Made by a program: the position numbers and the translations under genes. Source: Bolinopsis microptera (taxonomy: Eukaryota > Ctenophora > Tentaculata > Lobata > Bolinopsidae). Taken from it: DNA of 64,000 nucleotides. The notes beneath the pieces are model-generated. The model was not told the origin of the DNA, searched no databases, and saw nothing but the letters and a program-made list of their open reading frames with translations. Shown here in pieces: positions 36,899 to 59,819 of this stretch (the first letter of the stretch is position 1; every line of letters begins with the position of its first letter). The stretch covers positions 12,002,983 to 12,066,982 of the forward strand of contig NC_087077.1 in NCBI RefSeq assembly GCF_026151205.1, in the 5' to 3' direction.

Positions 36899-37442
36899 CA
36901 AGTTATCATTTATCTACTTAATTTAACCTAAACAACCTCCATGTTGTTGTAACCTGCAGGCAACCGTGGATCAACTTAAGATAAAGCGATGATATGATCC
37001 TGAAGTTAACTGACAGAAAGCATGAAGTTTCAACCTACAGTTAGATATGCGTCGTCTTCCAATTATATCGGTCCTGATATTTGAAATTTGATCGCCTCTC
37101 GGATTTGCTCTCGGATCCTATAGGATTTGAGTATCCTATCGGGTCCGAGAGCAAATCCTATCGGCACTCGGAATTGTTAAATCCTATCTCCGCTAGGATT
37201 AGCGCTCGGATCCGATAGGTTCTTAATTTCCTATCGGGTCCGAGAGCAAATCCTATCGCCTCTCGGAACTTACACATCCTATCGCCGCTCGGCGATAGGA
37301 ATTCATCGGAGGTATCCTGGGGGGACTGGATCGGCGTTAGGATTGATAAAATCCGAGAGATCTCGGACGCGCTAGGATAAATCCTAGGGTAATCCTGTCT
37401 AATTAGAATCGCAGAAATCGACGTTCTGAACAGCCGTGACTG

Positions 37443-39050
37443 TATACTTTCCAAATAATCATGCTCACAATTCGTGCTTTATCAGCACCTAAGAGGGTGC
37501 GCGCAGTGGCACCATAAATAAATGCAGGTCTGTTCATTACTCATGACATCACGAGGTCAAAGAATAAGAAATGATCACACTGTCTGCAAGACTAACTTAC
37601 TAGGTCCATCATTAACCACAGCTCCTTTTCTATACACAATTCAGAATCTTTGAGATTCGTTAAATCGAAAATTCAGGGACAGCATTAAAAATTCCATTTA
37701 AAGTCATACTATTTATAAATCATCATTCTTCAATCATGTTTTGAGTTGAAAACGATTTACAACTGCGATGAATTAATGGCTGAAATTAGTGGGGGAGGGG
37801 GAGAGTGATATCACTGCGATATCAATACTGTCATGATAATATCATCAATATTTTCATTTCAAAAAATTCTGGCCCTCCACATAATTTTGTCGTGCTTGCG
37901 AAGTTCCATGACGTTTTAACAGAGAGCCGATGATGTTGAAGAAACGTCACTGATCTCGGTCGATAGAAGTGTCATATGTTAAGGAAATCAAGTCGTCAGA
38001 AGTAAACAAGAATCTAAATTTCAAGTCGCTATCAATCTTTACATATTACATGATAATTGTGACCAAATTGGGCTTCGTTTAAAGTAAATCAGAAGATTCA
38101 CTTGCTCGTTAAATATTATTATTTCTAGAAAAAGAGTACTAAAACAGAAATTTCTCAGCAAATCAGATATTAAAATTCAGGCTTGCTATTATTATTTAAC
38201 ATAATCATACGATATAAGAGACAGGAGATGTGACGACATATCATCATCATATTTTACAAAATCTCAACTAAGATCAAGATCATGTGATCCATACAATGTT
38301 ATCAAGTGAACTTTTCTTAACTTGTGATCGATTAATCATCCATTCATACCACAAGATATACATGATATGTTATAGACTGGTGAAAAGTGAATTTATCAAA
38401 AATCGCCAACATAACATTTAATAATACAACAAAGAGTTCAATCAAACAACACACACGTATTCAAGTAAAAGAATTTCTTCCTTATTAACATGACCTGGCT
38501 ATTCATTAATTAATCAATTATAACTATTTAGTTTTAATGATTTTGTCGCACGACGTTGCCGGTCATATATACTTTACTTCGAAGTTTGAACCAAGATATA
38601 TACCGAATCAAAAAAGAGATGGGCGCGCTGAATATTTCATCATTTTTTTTTCAAAACAAACTTCATCATGTATACAATATAAAAATATTGTTATTGTTCG
38701 TAAAAATAATTTTAAAAGTGGAGAGAGACATCATATTAACGCAAGGTAAATGTATGTAAAATCAATCAGTTCCTCCACTCCTTTGATGTATAATAGTTCT
38801 CTTCGAGCTGCCTCCGAAACTGTGTTCAACAAATTGAGTTCCCGGTTAACGTATAAACATGCTGACAAAGCACAGACAAATAATCTTCTCATCTGATCTG
38901 TGATCCGGTCTGAGGGTGTATCACCCGATCTTATCATCAGATGATCTGAGCGCAATCTGTGTGCACTGTGCAGTCGCAGCAGTCGATTCCCATTCCGTAC
39001 ATAACAACACGCGAAATTTACACGTATCAATATATATAAAACTCTACAGG
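37443..39050. other. Intergenic AT-rich spacer, no gene seen
   Basis: No convincing coding region between the minisatellite unit and the end of the TAO kinase gene. The 3' UTR of that gene probably lies just below 39051. Confidence 0.4.
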
Positions 39051-51634
<12,584 letters not shown>

Positions 51635-52376
51635 CAATCTCTTCTAACTCACACTATCTCGTCGGTGGGAATTACACTCGTCTGGCTAGTAGCCTTCATC
51701 AACCGACACTTTACATCCTTATTCTGTGCAAAAATCGGATTAGATGAAAGTTTACTTGAATCCAAAACTAAATTCATTTTGTTTTAGGTGAGTTGATATT
51801 TTCTCATCACAATTGTTGTTCCTACCGGCAATGTTCAGCACAATCAAGATATGTTTATTATTTACACATGCAAGGTAGAAGAAAGAATGAAAATTAAACG
51901 ATTCACTGATGAGATCATTGAGAAGCAAGTGTGATAATATATAAGAGAAATAAGAGAATAAATAATTAGTCACCCAAATTTACAGTTTTAGTCTAAATTA
52001 ATGATAAATCAGAAAAATCTCATTCCTTGCGAATGATAAAATAATTGGAAATGTCATCATAAAAACAATCGTTACATGCCTATTATTTTAAATGCAAACA
52101 GCCTCATCGGACCAGAAAAATTTGTGAAAATTAACTGAATAAAATCCGGATTACAAAGTATCCCATGAATATTAAGAATTGTGGAAGTTAACAATAATTG
52201 TGCAATCGAGAAATTAATAAATCATACTTCAATAAAAATCATATTTTTACAGCTGATTACAATGCAAAAGCAGTTAGCACCATGCAATAACTAGCAAACA
52301 TTTATTTTGCAACTGTAAATTTTGCAAGCAAAGCGGGAAAGGGTATTATAACATGAATAAAATAGCTGCACGAAAT

Positions 52377-52955
52377 TTAATCCAGAGTTGATGATGAATT
52401 TAACAATTCTTTAATGATGGCAATGACAACTGCTGCAGTGTTCTTAGCTGGGGAGTCCTCGAGTTTTGGAACATGAATGAAGACTGACTTTCCTTTTCCA
52501 TTGCGCAGGGAATTGTGGAAACTGTACTGACACAAATATTGCCCTGCATCCTCGGAAAGCCTTACAGGAACAGGTAAGGATTGTTCAGAAAGAATTTGAA
52601 CAATTTCTTTTAATGGAAATGCAGATCTAATGAAAGGCCACTTCCCATCTCCTGGTATTTTTTCTTCAACATCTTTGAGCGAATACTCAGTTTCATTGCA
52701 CTGGCACTCAACTGAGACAAATTTTTCTGTGTAAACACCAAGATGAACGCAAAAAAGGGGTGTTTTTGTTTCCCAATATTTTGATATGAACTCCTTAGTG
52801 CTTTCATAGACCACACGGAGTTCTTGAAAATCGAACTCAATACCTTTTAAAACAAGTTCCTTACTCACTATTTTTAATGTCTCAGAACTGGCATTAACAG
52901 GATGATTGGCAAATGGGCCAAATCCAGTAATCAAAACACGACTTGCCATTTTCAA
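52377..52955 (-). CDS. PGPEP1: Pyroglutamyl-peptidase I (peptidase family C15)
   Basis: Single-exon ORF, 192 aa, close to the family's usual 200-220. The enzyme removes N-terminal pyroglutamate from peptides in the cytosol. It starts with the family signature VLITGFGPFANHPVNAS. The catalytic triad can be placed: Glu83 (VSVEC), Cys142 (SEDAGQYLCQY) and His161 (FIHVP). The first Met or Met3 could start; Met3 (MASRVL) matches relatives better. It lies upstream of TAOK in the same orientation. No intron is needed. It appears functional. Confidence 0.95.
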   Translation of the reverse strand: MKMASRVLITGFGPFANHPVNASSETLKIVSKELVLKGIEFDFQELRVVYESTKEFISKYWETKTPLFCVHLGVYTEKFVSVECQCNETEYSLKDVEEKIPGDGKWPFIRSAFPLKEIVQILSEQSLPVPVRLSEDAGQYLCQYSFHNSLRNGKGKSVFIHVPKLEDSPAKNTAAVVIAIIKELLNSSSTLD

Positions 52956-54350
52956 CCTGGAGTTATTTTAATGAGCATTTACATGGATTTAATGTTCACT
53001 AAACAGGGTGTCGTATAAAACTTTTTAGTCCCTTTCTGATTCACAACTTATACTCATTTAAAACTGTATTCTAGAATTATGACTGTTTTCTAGAGGGGGA
53101 CGTATATTTCCATCCACTGCTCTGGTCAGTTCTTGTGTTTCAAAGTAATTGCCATAAAATTAAGAATATTATTTTAACTTTCATCTATGTAATTGTAGGA
53201 AATCAAAAAGTGAACTATACTCATGTCTTGTACGCGTACAAATTCAACTCATGACATAATACATTCAAACTCCAAAGCTATTGTGTCGTCAAATAGAACA
53301 TTGTCAATGACATGTGCAACTTTCAATGAATCTAAATGTAACTATACAAGGAAATAACGTAGGTCTAGCATGTAGCTCTTGGCCTGCAAATGTTTAGTAT
53401 CATTATACCAATGCAGTAAACACAATACAAGTAAACGTTTAGATAAGAAAGAGTGAAACAAATTTTAGTGAAACAAATTTAAAATTTTAAGAGTGAATAA
53501 GTTACAACCAAGGTATAGTGAAACAATTTTATCGATTATGAATTTGATCCATGTAATTATAAATTAATATGATTAAATTTTAGGGAATTTCAATGCATAT
53601 TGTGGGGCATATTTACGAACGATTGTAGGAACAAAAGTGCTTACACCGCTTAAGGGCATATACAGGGTGTTATATTGTTAACACCATCTATACATGAGTT
53701 TAACACAAATATTAGATATTACTATAGACACAGGTCACAGTGGAAACATTCAGCCTAGTGGCTATTAGATGGACCTTGCCAAAAGATCAAGAATCTTCTT
53801 AGGATACACCTTCAGCTTCAGTACGCCTAAATTGTATAACTGTAAACAAACTATTGATATATATATATATTAGAGCCTTCAAGGGCGGCGTATTAGGGAA
53901 AAGAAGTACACTTAACCAGATATCATGACCCCGATTACATTTGAAATAGTCAGTTCTCTATATACTAGCTCTTATAAGATATCTTCTCTGCAATTAGCAG
54001 CCAAAGACATATTAGCTCTATCCCGCAATGCTCAAGAAAAAGTGACAATGTGCTGAATGGCCAGAGACTGTCAGAGTAAGCCGTAAACATTCGTGGAACA
54101 TTTTCAAGGCAAAACACATGACAAACATAATAGCCTAACTAAACAAGAGTAAAGGTTTCTTCGACAATGCTTTCAGATGTCAGAGGGGAATGTTATAACT
54201 CAGTTCGTCTTCAGATCCAATACAATAACTGCAGCATGCAATGATTATTACCCAATTGTAAGTATTAGCAACTAAAATTCAACTCTAAGGATTTATTGCT
54301 TATGTCTGTACCTAGATCTACTTTAACAGCTCTACAACTTTTTATTCTTC
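52956..54350. other. Intergenic spacer with a SINE-tail fragment
   Basis: 53720-53850 carries the CCAAAAGATCAAGAATCTT tail of the SINE at 20142, with a CAGCCTAGTGGC piece. The rest shows no gene. Confidence 0.45.
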
Positions 54351-54359
54351 TTCTTCGAT

Positions 54360-55660
54360 ACTATAGACGAAATGATTGTTGTTATCAATTGTGAATGTAA
54401 TGTTTGACGGATGTTACTCCTCTAAATTTTTTCGAAGTAGCGCGCGCCGCTTTCTTCTCGAAATGTTGGCCCGATGGCAAGTGCTACGAAGTAGCGCGCG
54501 CCGGGCCAAACCATTAACAATGGTCAAATGTAATGTGTAAAACATTTCACTGAATTTGCAGCTTTATTTGACATAAAACATCGCACTATTATTTGTTTCC
54601 AGATCACAACTTCGCCTATCCCGGTCTACAACGTCAAACGTGTAACAAATTCGGCTTTTATAATTTGACTTATACTATAGCTATTATACTTTGTCACCAT
54701 TCACGTTACATGTTTTTCAGAATTGCAGCATGGCAATTAATAAATGGATTGATAAATAAATAATAAAACAATTTTAAAACTTTAACATTCAACTAAACGT
54801 TTGGTCGACGCCGCGCACGAAAAATTATCTTGGGTAAAAATATTTGGGTTCAATAAAAATATTGGTAAGCAAAAAGCTATTTGTCATACGTTGAATGACC
54901 CGCCGCGCACGAGTGCGCAGCTCCCCTGTATCGTAAAAACTCTACAGGGGGGTCACCGCGTGATACAAGGGGTCATGACGTGATACAAAAAGCTATAAGG
55001 ACCAGCAAAAATTCTTTAATGTGGAAAACATGTTAGATGGGCAACATATCAAACGTTCACATAGCCATGTGTATACGGTTGCTCTAACCAAAGCCCTCTC
55101 GCTTGCAGTACAAGCACTTGTGAAACAACCGCGTCACGCAGTACGCATACACACATAGCTATGTGAATGTATACGGCGGTCACGAGAGGGCTCTGGTTAT
55201 AAAGCAATATCAAACGCAAGGCAGTATTTGTAGCACGATGCGTTACTGGGCCGCGCGCGATGCGCAATCAATAATGCTTCTTCGATAGATCGGCGAAATG
55301 CGCTACTGGGCCTTGCCGAGCTGCGAAAAATTTAGTAACGCTAAAATTACATTTAAAAACAAGGCTCTTTGGTCAATTTTTCAGTTTTCAATTTAAGCAT
55401 TATGACAACAGTTATATTAAAAATGACAATTCTGTGTTTATTTTTTTGTGAATAAACATTTTTTTGTTGCTTTGATGCTTTAAGTTTTTTGCTCGAGCGG
55501 ATCTTGCTTTTGTCCATTGTCAATTGTTAATGAACTATAGGGCTAACATTTCAAGAGAAAAGCGGCGCGCGTTACTTTGAAGAAATTAAGAAGAGTAACA
55601 TCCATCAAATCATGCTTCAAATGTTAATTCACAATTGCTACTTGTGTCGGATTTGAAGTA
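54360..55660. mobile_element. Foldback element with GCGCGCGCCGC arms
   Basis: 54390-54475 (GGATGTTACTCCTCTAAATT... AGTAGCGCGCGCCGCTTT) is the inverse of 55545-55620. The interior holds a MITE (54881-54988) and a second inverted pair (ACATAGCCATGTGTATACGG against its inverse near 55156-55175). Confidence 0.7.
54881..54988. mobile_element. MITE, TTGTCATACG ends, 8-bp target duplication
   Basis: 108 bp starting TTGTCATACGTTGAATGACC and ending GACGTGATACAA. AAAGCTAT is present directly on both sides (54873-54880 and 54989-54996). Contains the palindromic CCGCGCACGAGTGCGC block. Confidence 0.9.
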
Positions 55661-55890
55661 TACTTTTAATAAATTTCTGTACCAACCGATTTAAGCCAAA
55701 GTGGCTCTTACAGCTTGCTTGTGAAAAGTGTATTTACTACCCACCAAAGCACAAAGCGGTGGGTTTTTTAAACATTTTTGTTTTGTGCAAGGTGCTGGTT
55801 AGTATTAGCTTTTTGCTGCCAAGTTTGTGTTATCTTAACGGGTGATACTCTTAAAATATCTGTTCCATATACCGTCGACGAGTCCAACTC

Positions 55891-55995
55891 TTGTCATACG
55901 TTGTATGACCCGCCGCGCACGAAGTGCGCGGCTCCCCCTGTAGCGTCGAAGACGCTACATAGTGAAACGACCGTGGGGGTCGCAACGTGATACAA
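55891..55995. mobile_element. MITE of the same family inserted in another repeat
   Basis: 105 bp, TTGTCATACGTTGTATGACC to CAACGTGATACAA, flanked by TCCAACTC on both sides (55883-55890, 55996-56003). The host repeat occurs without the insert, in inverse orientation, at 27711-27765 and 28502-28560, so the empty site is directly visible. Confidence 0.95.
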
Positions 55996-56038
55996 TCCAA
56001 CTCGGCACGCGTCCTGGTAGGTTATAAACCTACAAGTG

Positions 56039-56117
56039 TTATCATACGTTGTATGACCCGCCGCGCACGAGTGCGCGGCTCCCCTGTAACGACCGTGGGG
56101 GTCGCGACGAGATACAA
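56039..56117. mobile_element. Third MITE copy, shorter
   Basis: TTATCATACGTTGTATGACC, the CCGCGCACGAGTGCGCGG palindrome, ACCGTGGGGGTCGC and a GATACAA end. No matching target duplication was found. Confidence 0.8.
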
Positions 56118-56944
56118 ACAACAACGTTTGTGCGGCATTTTCACATTTGTTGTTAATAAGTTCACATAACATACTAGCTGTTAAAATATAAGACACAAAA
56201 ATAACCCTACTATTTATTCACAGATAAATTAGAAACGTTTCAATCAAGATGGAAAAATTTCCTTGTGCGGAAATAATTTTGTTTAGAAGTGCAACATTTG
56301 AAAACTTCTTATGAAAGATTTTCATCATCATCATCCTTCCACCACCTGATTAACATATTTTGTGTTTGAACATGTTTAAGTTTTACTATCACTGTTGTAT
56401 GGTCCTAGTGTGATCATACGTGCCCTTGGATCATTATCTGAAAGTTTTTGTCAAATCAATTTTTTTGTCTCCCAAGACCAAGAGGAATCATTATATCATG
56501 CTCCACAACTACAGGGGGCCAAAAGTCATTACCTATACGTTGGCCTAAGGCCTTAATAGCTCAGTCACTGAGTGCCCAATTGAAAACAATCCCCTTCAAC
56601 AAATTTAATTCAGTGTTGTCGGCCCACAGGTTCCTCCTATTAACACATTTTGATTTTGGTAAATGTTTGCTGACAGAGGGGCGAGAAAGAACTTTGTCAA
56701 TATAGACAGTTTAGATTTGAACTTGGAGCCGCAAGGCCAAGGGTGATTTTGAAAACTTTGATTTGTTGAAGGGTTTCGTTTTTTCCTTTTATATAGGGTC
56801 ATTGTGACACTATGTGTATACTGTTCTTATCCATTATCATTTTACTACTTTCCATTATCATTTTACTACTTTCATTACGCATCAATATTTTTCCTCTGTA
56901 ATCTACCTTTTCTTATCGCACTGAGCTTGTGATTTATACTGATC

Positions 56945-59322
56945 ATGTCGCGACGAAATTCTGCAACTCCTACACCTAATACCTCTACACCTACATCATC
57001 CCAGAGGAAGAAACTACCTTCTAAAGCTGCTTCTGAGTCAATCGCTGACCCAGAAGCACCTTCTATCGGTATGTTGGGGTTTGGGGTGTCAGCGAATTAC
57101 ACGTTTGCAGCAACAACATGCCTTCACTTGTTAAGCTTACTGCCTGCTCCCGATTTAGATTTTGAGTTCGAAAGACTCCGCCTCCTTTCGAAAAGTGCTA
57201 CTAAAGCAAGCACAACGGACAACAAAATTTCTTTTTTAAGAAAGCATTTATTAGGCCAATGTGCCCTAGACGCTGACGAGACAATGAACAAATTAACTGC
57301 GAGTCTAAAACTCATTTCATGTACCGTTAATGAAGAGGTTGAGAAGGCGGTCAACAGCATCACGGAACGAGCCTGCACTGCGATCCAGGAAGTCTCTGAA
57401 GAGTCCAGGAAGCAGACCTCTCTCATTGTTGAAGCAGCTAGCTCTCCACAGACTCTCCCCTTCCGGTGAAGTAGCAAGTATACCTAACCCACCACCTCCG
57501 GTAAGATTTTTGGACTGTGACTTTGGTGAACTTTCTTTTGATGAAATCTACCGCGAGCTTGACTTTAACATGAAACACCCGGGGGGCCGTTCAACGTCAT
57601 ATTTTGGCTCGGTACCTTACAGTTATGGCAGAACCAACCACCGTGCATCCCATGATAATCCCTTGCCGCCTGTCCTAAAGCGCATATTTGATTGTTTGCA
57701 TGAATCCGATCCTGACATTACTCCCACGAACTACACCTGCCTATGTACTTACTATAAGGACGGGTCAGTTGGTATCCCATCGCATAGTGACAGCGAATCC
57801 AGCATTGTAGAAGATAGTCTGATTTACACTGCATCATTTGGCTCTACCAGAATTATGAGAATGTCAACGTCGACAGGCCCTTTCGTTGAGCATAACATTC
57901 CGCTTGAGCACGGCTCTGTCTTTGCAATGTCTCAATCTGATCAGAACCACTGGCAGCACGGCATTGAACGTGATCCTCTGTTAAGGCAGCCACGAATCTC
58001 GCTCACTCTTCGCAAGTTGAAACAGCCTGATCCCACGGCCTTGCCAGCACCTGCAGCCCCTTCTCGGGTCCCGCCTGTTGCACCACCTACACAGAAACAG
58101 TCACCAACGTCCCGTCACTCCAGAGTCCTCTTTATTCACAACTCAATACACCGAGAAAGGCCAGAATGGCTGTTCGATCAGATACCTGGCCACCGATGTC
58201 AAAAGCGACTTAACTATCAACTAGTAGACTCTCTGGAACATCAAAATGAGTTCAAACATTCTAAAGCAGTCGTACTTTCCTGCGGCATTAATGACCTAGC
58301 TAGGTATGGGCCAGTCGGCCAGGAGTCTAGCGGACAATTTCTGTCCCCGTTTTATAGACTCTTGTAACAATAACAAGAATACCGAGTTTATGTTTTGTGC
58401 TTTATCTATGACTAAATTTAACTGGTTGAATGCAGAGATTGACGCTTTTAATATCATGATGTTGAACCTGGCTAAGGATATTCCAAATCTGAGTTTTTTC
58501 GATGCCCATGCCGTGATCAAGCGTGTTAACTCATACTAGGTAGTGCGCCATCGACAGTGAGCCGCGCGTGCCGACTGTAGGATGGTTTTTTAGCGCTAAT
58601 TTCGGCCAGCACAATTTTCTTCAAACAAATAGATATTAAGTATCCTTCCCGACCTCCGATTGCAACAAAAATTGATAAGCTTACTTATAGACTTACAAGG
58701 AAGGTGTCCGAAAAGTTTAAAGCATATCCAACCATCAGACATTATGTTACAGCTAAAAGCAGCGTATTTTGCCTCATTTTTATCACTATATCAACTCCGA
58801 TATCCACCAAATTTTTCGGACAGTTGTGAAAGCCCTATTGGAAGGTCGTCGCCAATTTTCAGAATGATCTCATTCAAGGAACTGAAGATATATCCAAATA
58901 ATACGACAAAAATCAACGAATTTGGTCAAATTTGGTCAAATTACGCGACTTTTACAGCTAATTTTGCTCCAAAAGCCGCGCACCATCAAATATGGCACCT
59001 AGGCGAAACTCGCTGATCTTTCCAAAAAGGTATGACAAATTTGGTATTGTGAAAATTCTCAATGTCTCTAGAAAACAATGGTACAAAAATTTTTAAAATC
59101 CGAGCAAGTTTATTTTTATGGTGCACCCCCTACTCATACTACGTATGGGACCGCAACGACAGACATGGCATCCACTTATATCACGAGGTGCAAAGGGTAG
59201 TGGCACATGAACTTGTTAACTGCGTTGGCAAGTTATGTGGATCTGAACAGAGACGTCACAGGAACTGTGAGTGGCTCTATCACCACAAGCCCAACAGTCT
59301 CTCCAGATATAACCGAAGCTGA
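56945..59322 (+). pseudogene. Retrotransposon ORF1 with AlkB-like and SGNH-like domains, broken
   Basis: The first part (56945-57475) encodes a Ser/Thr/Pro-rich N-terminus and a helical segment. After a frameshift near 57460 the frame 57330-58367 carries an AlkB-like dioxygenase: HSD (His152, Asp154 of that frame), HWQHG (His210) and QPRISLTLRKL (Arg222, Arg228), then an SGNH-like start (RVLFIHNSIH, VVLSCGINDL). A second frameshift near 58303 leads to 58306-58528. There a 593-bp element (58539-59131) is inserted; on its far side the same frame resumes with DRHGIHLYHEVQRVVAHELV to a stop near 59322. The copy is dead but shows the same architecture as the ORF1 at 59820. No ORF2 follows. Confidence 0.85.
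58539..59131. mobile_element. 593-bp transposon insertion, 10-bp target duplication
   Basis: Bounded by ACTCATACTA on both sides (58529-58538 and 59132-59141). The ends are GGTAGTGCGCCAT and the inverse of GGGGGTGCACCAT, so weak TIRs. The size of the duplication would fit Mutator-like or related DNA elements. Same family as 27904-28847. The interior has no clear transposase. Confidence 0.85.
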
Positions 59323-59819
59323 GCGCTTTACAAATCATTGATACCATTCTGATTAAAAAATACGATACCATTTTTCTCAACTTCCAGTCCACCTTTAACA
59401 GATCGTTACCAAGATCGAACATATAATGAAATGATCTGATTGGTGGAATTTTTCTCATTATCTGATAAGCTCATCCATTATCAGTATCTCTTATCACCCA
59501 ATCGCACACAAAACATCTTACTCTACAAATCTGTATCATCCTAAATCAATGAGATTTCATTACTCTATACAAAATTCAAAATTCACATACAAGTTTTAAT
59601 ACTTTCAACACTACTATATAACAAATAATTTGAGGTATGAGATATGATAGACGAGCGTAAGTGTTGACGTGCAAAGGACTGCTGTGAGTGTACTTGAAGA
59701 TTACTCATCCTCCTCCTTCTCATCAAAACTATTCTCATCAAAACTACTATCTGGACTGAAGGTATTGCGTTTACAGTGTTTATTGTGCTTCTGAACATTG
59801 AACTCTTGATAATATAACT
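59323..59819. other. Spacer, probable 5' UTR/promoter of the second LINE
   Basis: No ORF of note. It lies between the dead first ORF1 and the intact second one. An internal LINE promoter would be expected here but cannot be identified by eye. Confidence 0.35.

Larger units (their letters stand above)
33821..37438. mobile_element. 3.6-kb TIR-bounded unit with 5S rRNA gene and minisatellite
   Basis: Perfect 11-bp terminal inverted repeats, CACGGCTGTTC (33821-33831) and GAACAGCCGTG (37428-37438), flanked on both sides by ACTG (33817-33820 and 37439-37442). Next to the ends are subterminal regions rich in YCGATAGGAT/ATCCTATCG and CTCGGAT/ATCCGAG motifs (33840-34080 and 37080-37400), partly inverse to each other. 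Between them lie a 5S rRNA gene and the 33-bp minisatellite. No transposase is visible. Confidence 0.65.

Noticed and set aside
34589-36926. Several KSTTRYPEVNL-repeat open frames, possible repeat protein
   Set aside because: The 33-bp unit is divisible by three, so open frames arise automatically; frames are broken repeatedly and no leader or conserved end is seen.
38731-39030. 99-aa open frame on the minus strand next to TAOK
   Set aside because: Low-complexity composition, no homology, and it lies in the expected TAOK 3' flank.
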